From VFJJ01 sp031362415 (GTDB lineage: Bacteria; Actinomycetota; Acidimicrobiia; IMCC26256; VFJJ01): a stretch of 33,979 bases of DNA. Of the stretch, positions 30,301-33,979 are shown piece after piece. The DNA lies in NCBI GenBank assembly GCA_031362415.1, contig JANLSK010000299.1, forward strand, positions 1-33,979, read 5' to 3'. Each line of letters begins with the position of its first letter. Position 1 is the first letter of the stretch. The notes beneath the pieces were generated by a model, which saw nothing but the letters and a program-made list of their open reading frames with translations, did no database searches and had not been told where the DNA came from. The position numbers were made by a program, and so were the translations under genes.

Positions 30301-33143
30301 CCGTCGGCACCAGCATGGACGACGCGCCCGTCGGGATCGACAACCCGGACGCACACCGGTACCCGGTACTCGCACCAGCCGTCCCACAGGGACTGGATCC
30401 ACTCGGCCGCCGGCACGATGTCGGCCGTGACCACGAGCACGGGACGATCCGCTTCGAGATCGGCGAGCAGCGCCGCGACCCCGGCCGTATCGGGGGCGAC
30501 ACCGAGCACCCGCAGCCCCAGCCGTGACGGCAGCGAGGCCCGCACCCCCACCGGCCCGGCTGGCCCCGGATCACCAATGAACACAAGGGCGAGATCAGCT
30601 TCGACCCGGTACTCGGCGATCGCGTCGATGGCCCGCTCGATGGTTGCCGCGTCCCACGACGGCCGACCGACCACGAACCACCCGTAACCGAACGCGTCCG
30701 ACCCGTCGGACCGGTGGTCGCGGGCCTGACGCTCGACGGTGATCCCGGCCGCGGCCAGCTCGGCACAGGCCGCATCGGAGCGGTCGGCTGCAACCCGGGC
30801 CACCACGAGCCCAGCCCCGTCGAGGACCCGCACCACCTCGGCCGCGGATACGGCGTCGAACACGCCGTCACCCGCCGCAGGTTCGAGCACGACGACGTCG
30901 ATCGAGCCGGCGGCGAGACCGCCTCGGTCGCCAGCGACGGATTCGGCGACAGAATCGGTTGCCGCGCCGGTACCAGTCAGCTCGAGCACGCGGCTCTCCG
31001 ACGGCACAAGATCGCTGAGCGTCACGCCCCGCTCGACGGCACGGGGCGCCCCAGCGGCATCGCCGGTGCCGTCGACGGCCCGGCGCAGATCGGCGGCGGC
31101 TTTGGCGTAGCCGAGGGCCTCCAACCGTTGGACGATGCCCCCCACGGCGCTGTCATCGAGCAGTCGAGCCAACGGGAGCAGGCTCTCGAACCAGCTCCAG
31201 TCGCGCCCGACCATCGAGGCCGTGAGGGCTGCGGTGAGCGCATTCGGCTCACGACCGCCGGCCTCGATGTAGCTCCGCAGGAACACGAGGAGCGCGTCCG
31301 AGGCCAGCACCTCCACCGCGGCGTCGACGGCTCCGGGTCCAACGCTTCGCAAGGCCAGAGCGCTGTACCGGGGGAGGAGATCCTCGATCCCGATCGAGCG
31401 CTGCCCGGCCCGAAGCAGCGCCTCCCAGTGGGCCAGGCCTTGGGGACGCTCGTCAAGCAGCGCTTGCGCTTCGCGGTAGGCATCGTCGAACCGACCCGTG
31501 CGGGCCAGGGCCCACACGAGACGGCTGAGGGTCGACGCCGTCCCGTTCACATCCGTGAACAGCGGGGCCAGCGGGGGGCTCGATCGGATGCGCTCGATGG
31601 CGCCGACGAGCACCTCAGGTCGATCGAGCGCTTCGCACAGCCGGGCTTGGACCTCGGTGTGGAAGTCGAGTGCAGGCCAGAGCTCGACGCCCTGGTTGGC
31701 GTGCTCGAGTGCGTCCTCGAACCGATCGAGACCGACGAGCATCTTGGCCGCGAACCCGTGGGTCATCGCCTGGATGTCGGTGGCCAGGCCGGGCCGGCTC
31801 AAGGCCTCCTCGAAGCAGGCGAGAGCCCGGGTACCGGTCTGGCCGGCGTACACGAGAGCCCGACCCAGCTCGAACGCGGTGCGACCGGTCGGATCCTCGA
31901 GATAGGCCGCCTCGCAGATCTCGAGGTTCCGCGCCGTCTTGTCACGCCCTTCGACGACTTCGGATAGATACCCCAGGTGCTCGATGCTCAGTGCCGAGAG
32001 CCGATGGCCCTTGAACGCCACGGCTTCGCCCTCAGCTCCCTCGATCCCGTCGAGCCCATTGATGTAGTGGACCTTCTCGTGGATCGAGCCGATCCATCGC
32101 GTCTGGCGGGTCGAGAAGATCCGGGTGTCCCAGAACTCCACGGTGCCCGCCGACGACCGGTCGTCGTTCAGGTTGTCGATGCCGATCTCGTAGCCGATGG
32201 TCGAGCCGGCGAACGTGGCGAGCAGCCGTCGCACCAACGTCGGATTGCTGCACCGGATGCGCTCGTCGGCGTCGACCATGACGACGAAGTGCGCGTCACG
32301 GCTGCGATCGAGGACCTCGTTGCGAGCCCAGCCGAAGTCGTTGCGCCACTCCCGTTCGATCACGTCGATGCCGTAGGAGCGGGCGATCTCGACGGTGCGA
32401 TCGGTCGAGCCGGTGTCGCACAACTCGATGCGATCGACGAGCCCCTCGAGGGACGCCAGGCAGTCGCCCAGCATCTCCTCCTCATCCCTCACGATCAGGT
32501 TGGCCACGAGCAACGGGCGCCCGTCGGAGCTCGTCGGGGGCGAGAGCGCCTCCAGGCAGTCGGCATCGTGGACGGCCACGGCCCCGGCAGCCGCGTGGTA
32601 GACGCCACCGGCGTCGCTCAGGAGGGAGTAGGGGTTGTCGATCTGGTGCTCGGTGAGGTGCGCGAGATCGTCGCGAGAGCCCAGGACGCAATCGGGGCGC
32701 ACGCAGTAGACGGTCGCTTCCCGCCGTCGGACCTCCCTCATGGCCGCGGTCACGTGCTGGGCGGCCCGGGCGAGCGGCGGCAGGGGACCCACGCAGTGGT
32801 CGACCTCCCTGTCGTTCGTCCAGGGGACCACGAAGCCGCCCACCCGGCGCCACGTCTCGCTCATGCGCCGCACGCTCTCGGCGGGGACCATCACGTCGTC
32901 GTGAACCATGAGGACGGGGCCCGAGCGGCACGACTCCAGCGCCCGACGGATGGCGGGCGCGCCGACCCCGTCGACCGCGACGACCTTGGCGTCATGGAGA
33001 CCGTCGACGACGGCCCGGCTCGACGGCAGCGCAGGGACCACCACCACGGTGCCGCGAACCCCGACGAGCTGGCCGGCGCGCCTGATGGCGGCCCGAGTGA
33101 CCGCGACGGGACCGAACGCCAGCACGACGACCTGATCGACCAT
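27375..33143 (-). CDS. Giant multidomain glycosyltransferase with three GT2 modules
   Basis: From ATG 33143 the product has 1,922 residues (TTG 33173 would add ten). In order: a degenerate GT-A-like lobe (1-205, VLMVHDDVMVP); GT2-1 (208-400, LIVRDEEEMLGDCLASL, LCDTGSTDRT, DAD at 291-293); a TPR-like helical part (400-600); a degenerate methyltransferase-like part (707-830); a second GT-A-like degenerate part (850-1000); an unassigned part (1020-1190); GT2-2 (1201-1440, VVSVVIPVWNNW, LNNDTEV, FEDDDLCARVR); a spacer; and GT2-3 (1612-1870, VVVVTYNSAS, LNPDTVV, GNDDLDLSWRLRRAG). No membrane segments or signal peptide. It lies downstream of fliD and the fliT-like gene on the same strand, so it probably builds a multi-sugar chain on a flagellar protein in the cytoplasm before export. 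Confidence 0.92.
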   Translation of the reverse strand: MVDQVVVLAFGPVAVTRAAIRRAGQLVGVRGTVVVVPALPSSRAVVDGLHDAKVVAVDGVGAPAIRRALESCRSGPVLMVHDDVMVPAESVRRMSETWRRVGGFVVPWTNDREVDHCVGPLPPLARAAQHVTAAMREVRRREATVYCVRPDCVLGSRDDLAHLTEHQIDNPYSLLSDAGGVYHAAAGAVAVHDADCLEALSPPTSSDGRPLLVANLIVRDEEEMLGDCLASLEGLVDRIELCDTGSTDRTVEIARSYGIDVIEREWRNDFGWARNEVLDRSRDAHFVVMVDADERIRCSNPTLVRRLLATFAGSTIGYEIGIDNLNDDRSSAGTVEFWDTRIFSTRQTRWIGSIHEKVHYINGLDGIEGAEGEAVAFKGHRLSALSIEHLGYLSEVVEGRDKTARNLEICEAAYLEDPTGRTAFELGRALVYAGQTGTRALACFEEALSRPGLATDIQAMTHGFAAKMLVGLDRFEDALEHANQGVELWPALDFHTEVQARLCEALDRPEVLVGAIERIRSSPPLAPLFTDVNGTASTLSRLVWALARTGRFDDAYREAQALLDERPQGLAHWEALLRAGQRSIGIEDLLPRYSALALRSVGPGAVDAAVEVLASDALLVFLRSYIEAGGREPNALTAALTASMVGRDWSWFESLLPLARLLDDSAVGGIVQRLEALGYAKAAADLRRAVDGTGDAAGAPRAVERGVTLSDLVPSESRVLELTGTGAATDSVAESVAGDRGGLAAGSIDVVVLEPAAGDGVFDAVSAAEVVRVLDGAGLVVARVAADRSDAACAELAAAGITVERQARDHRSDGSDAFGYGWFVVGRPSWDAATIERAIDAIAEYRVEADLALVFIGDPGPAGPVGVRASLPSRLGLRVLGVAPDTAGVAALLADLEADRPVLVVTADIVPAAEWIQSLWDGWCEYRVPVCVRVVDPDGRVVHAGADGSGTVFAAGAVWGRAPIVTVDRPRAGLAAPMIATAGALRAAGGGSIAGRYLGRAAAVSQLPAPIDTAGAPLARVFGPAVVFLGDRSVVDLPDAERDGLLAAAGVLHAAGLQPVYRWEDMGAPWLRPDHSPYEAAGLLLFGGDPHTDAPDRKAWEQLVPRPAGVVGAVAAKAVVHCSARSLEDDFAVCTLAALDAITAYAGDDRTLGTLTQRVDIVATGVDAALAQTIVERIGAPRPEHVARHASFSRPVAPRDGVVSVVIPVWNNWKLTRACVDSLVEHAEAPLEIVIVDNGSTDGTARGLAELAERSDVNVIVVTNESNRGFPTAVNQGIAASSGELVCVLNNDTEVTPGWLTEMLAALERPGTGMVGPRSNSISGLQIIPDAPPMRDRSAVSAWARRWSAERAGRSWPTARLVGFCLLARRELFERLGGFDEGFGIGNFEDDDLCARVRAQDLTLRVADGSVVLHHGSATFKELGLDFAAVMATAGKRFGGRGGPSGGLVHGVVLSDGDPSRAAVSAQSLLAVADRVTVLERAGLGATEIVLGEMASSVRAVAVDWSRPDDATAAVAGIAERSVLVLGAGERLVARDWGASRSEIEGLLDDGRLAAELRLGATASEVRFHVARPDLVAAIGSSSDVRLACTSLLPPAPDAGAASRGDALPLASTAVVVVTYNSASTIGDCLDSVLRHDPCDLVVVDNASTDGTATWLAEYALQHPGVRVIASDTNVGFSAGCNLGIESSSAEYVVLLNPDTVVTEHWLRRMQSHFDAPGSLVPVGAVGPVSDTVAGAQKWGWYLSDAEHKVADPDTAAARLVAERAGQSIPTRLLIGFCLMVPRAVLDEVGWLDPELFLGNDDLDLSWRLRRAGYDLRVAIDTFIQHEGQVSFRSEPQPVTKRLVEESTDALARKLLAHYGPGLVPTSEELWGMAWFTPSFDLWGASARHPILPFPAVLPDDGSTPTSSPAGSERRGLRVTTD

Positions 33144-33173
33144 GTCGACACCATCGACCGGAATCCGTGACAA

Positions 33174-33210
33174 CTACAGCAAATGTGTGGTTGGACAGGA
33201 GGCTCCGGCC
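33174..33210 (-). promoter_or_regulatory. AT-richer patch before the giant glycosyltransferase
   Basis: The 37 bp after the fliT-like stop contain cacatttgctgtag (minus strand), the least GC-rich stretch nearby. TGTAGT could be a -10 element but no good -35 stands at the right distance. A separate promoter for the glycosyltransferase is possible; read-through from fliD is as likely. Confidence 0.25.
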
Positions 33211-33528
33211 TCACCCCGAAAACGACGCTCCTGCGTTCGCGTAGCCGGCCACGGCCTTGCGGGTGTCGGCGACCTGGACGAGCTCGGCGTCGATGGCGCG
33301 CAGCGCGTCCAGCAGGCGGGGCTCGAGACCGCGCCACCGGGCATCGAGCGCTCGGGCCCGGACCTGGTGCTCGGGCTCGAGGGCGCCGAGGCCGGCTGTC
33401 GGGAGGGGAGCCACGACGAGGTCGTCCCACTCGCGCTCGTCCAGGGCCCGCTCGAGCACGGTCAACGACGCCTCGAACGCGTCGAGCGCCCCGGTCCAGC
33501 CGAGGCTCACGGGAGAGCCCATCGTCAT
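33211..33528 (-). CDS. Small FliT-like flagellar export chaperone candidate
   Basis: A 105-residue, mostly helical protein (WTGALDAFEASLTVLERALDE, RWRGLEPRLLDALRAIDAELVQVADTRKAVAGY). Size, helicity and position directly after fliD fit FliT, the FliD chaperone, whose sequence is poorly conserved. The ATG overlaps the fliD stop by 4 bp, so the two are co-translated. The call is mainly by context. Confidence 0.55.
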   Translation of the reverse strand: MTMGSPVSLGWTGALDAFEASLTVLERALDEREWDDLVVAPLPTAGLGALEPEHQVRARALDARWRGLEPRLLDALRAIDAELVQVADTRKAVAGYANAGASFSG

Positions 33529-33979
33529 CGGCCCGAGACCGGCGTGCCGCTCAGAGACGTGCTCTGGGCCCGCATCGTGGAGATGGCCTGCTCCATCGCC
33601 GAGAACTGCCGGCGCAGCACCTTCTCGCGATCGGCCAAGCGCCGTTCGATCGCCGCCGACCGTTCTTTGGCGTCTTTCACTCGCAGGTCCCAGTTGTTGC
33701 GAGCCAGGTCGACGGTCCCGCTGGCTCCCTCGGTCCCCGCGACGAACTTGCCGACCATGCCGCCCCAGCCCTGGGTGAACGACATCGTGCCGAGGGTGAG
33801 CGTTCCGCCGGCCGCCGTGACCTCGGCCGGCGTGGCCGAGACCTGGATCATGAGGCCCTTGCTGGCTCCGGCCGACGATGTGAGCGACCGCCCGACCCCC
33901 GTGGCGGCCTGGCCGTCGATCGTGCCGATCACATCGACGGCGTTGTGCGTGCCGTCGAGGCCGAAGGCCGCGGCGCCGG
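33525..33979 (-). CDS. fliD: Filament cap protein FliD, C-terminal part only
   Basis: The frame runs in from the window edge and ends at 33525; 151 residues are visible. It shows the FliD C-terminal pattern: NAVDVIGTIDGQAATGVGRS, SKGLMIQVSA, then the coiled-coil end with RVKDAKERSAAIERRLADRE, KVLRRQFSAMEQAISTM and a QS-rich finish. FliD caps the filament tip and folds exported flagellin. An internal GTG at 33932 is not the start because the frame is open and protein-like beyond it. The N-terminus lies outside the window. Confidence 0.85.
   Translation of the reverse strand, partial: GAAAFGLDGTHNAVDVIGTIDGQAATGVGRSLTSSAGASKGLMIQVSATPAEVTAAGGTLTLGTMSFTQGWGGMVGKFVAGTEGASGTVDLARNNWDLRVKDAKERSAAIERRLADREKVLRRQFSAMEQAISTMRAQSTSLSGTPVSGR

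Noticed and set aside
1..33979. tRNA, rRNA, riboswitch, insertion sequence, integrase or attachment-site repeats
   Set aside because: I looked for these by eye on both strands and found none I could support; short or diverged elements could have been missed.

Overview
This is a GC-rich bacterial chromosome segment with actinobacterial character. Coding is dense, there is strong G/C third-position bias, GTG starts are common and many genes meet at 4-bp ATGA or GTGA junctions. Flagellar genes sit beside a LigD-type polymerase domain, an EHN-type epoxide hydrolase, type III CoA-transferases, DUF35 and thiolase-like proteins and a cytochrome P450. That mix suggests a motile, acidimicrobial-type actinobacterium. 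The taxonomic call is inference only; there is no rRNA or tRNA gene here to anchor it. I see no insertion sequence, prophage or CRISPR array.

Region A (1-654, minus strand) holds a multi-pass membrane protein cut by the window edge. A 39-codon small ORF with a strong Shine-Dalgarno overlaps its start.

Region B (934-11464, plus strand) is a run of nine main genes: amidohydrolase, double-length type III CoA-transferase, TetR regulator, DUF35 OB-fold/zinc-ribbon protein, thiolase-like aldolase candidate, EamA transporter with a histidine-rich tail, MDR oxidoreductase, P450 and a crotonase-family protein. It looks like a CoA-dependent catabolic operon for an unknown hydrophobic substrate. The DUF35/thiolase-like pair resembles the steroid side-chain aldolase Ltp2-ChsH2(DUF35).

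Region C (11537-16870) is mixed: a TPR-only protein (minus), an epoxide hydrolase (plus), a stand-alone LigD polymerase-domain protein (minus) facing away from an Fpg/Nei glycosylase (plus), and lgt (plus).

Region D (16821-33979) is a flagellar locus with a sugar island inside it. fliF-fliG-fliH run on the minus strand and end tail-to-tail with lgt. On the plus strand, diverging from fliF, is a seven-gene operon: sugar 3,4-ketoisomerase, PLP aminotransferase, FemAB/GNAT-like acyltransferase, methyltransferase, GT2 glycosyltransferase, FAD-type oxidoreductase-like protein and a second related methyltransferase. Converging on it from the other side is a roughly 1,920-residue protein with three GT2 glycosyltransferase domains. 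It lies downstream of a fliT-like gene and the 3' end of fliD. I read this as a flagellin (or filament-cap) glycosylation island that makes and attaches a methylated, N-acylated 3-amino-3,6-dideoxyhexose-containing glycan. This is the most interesting system in the window.
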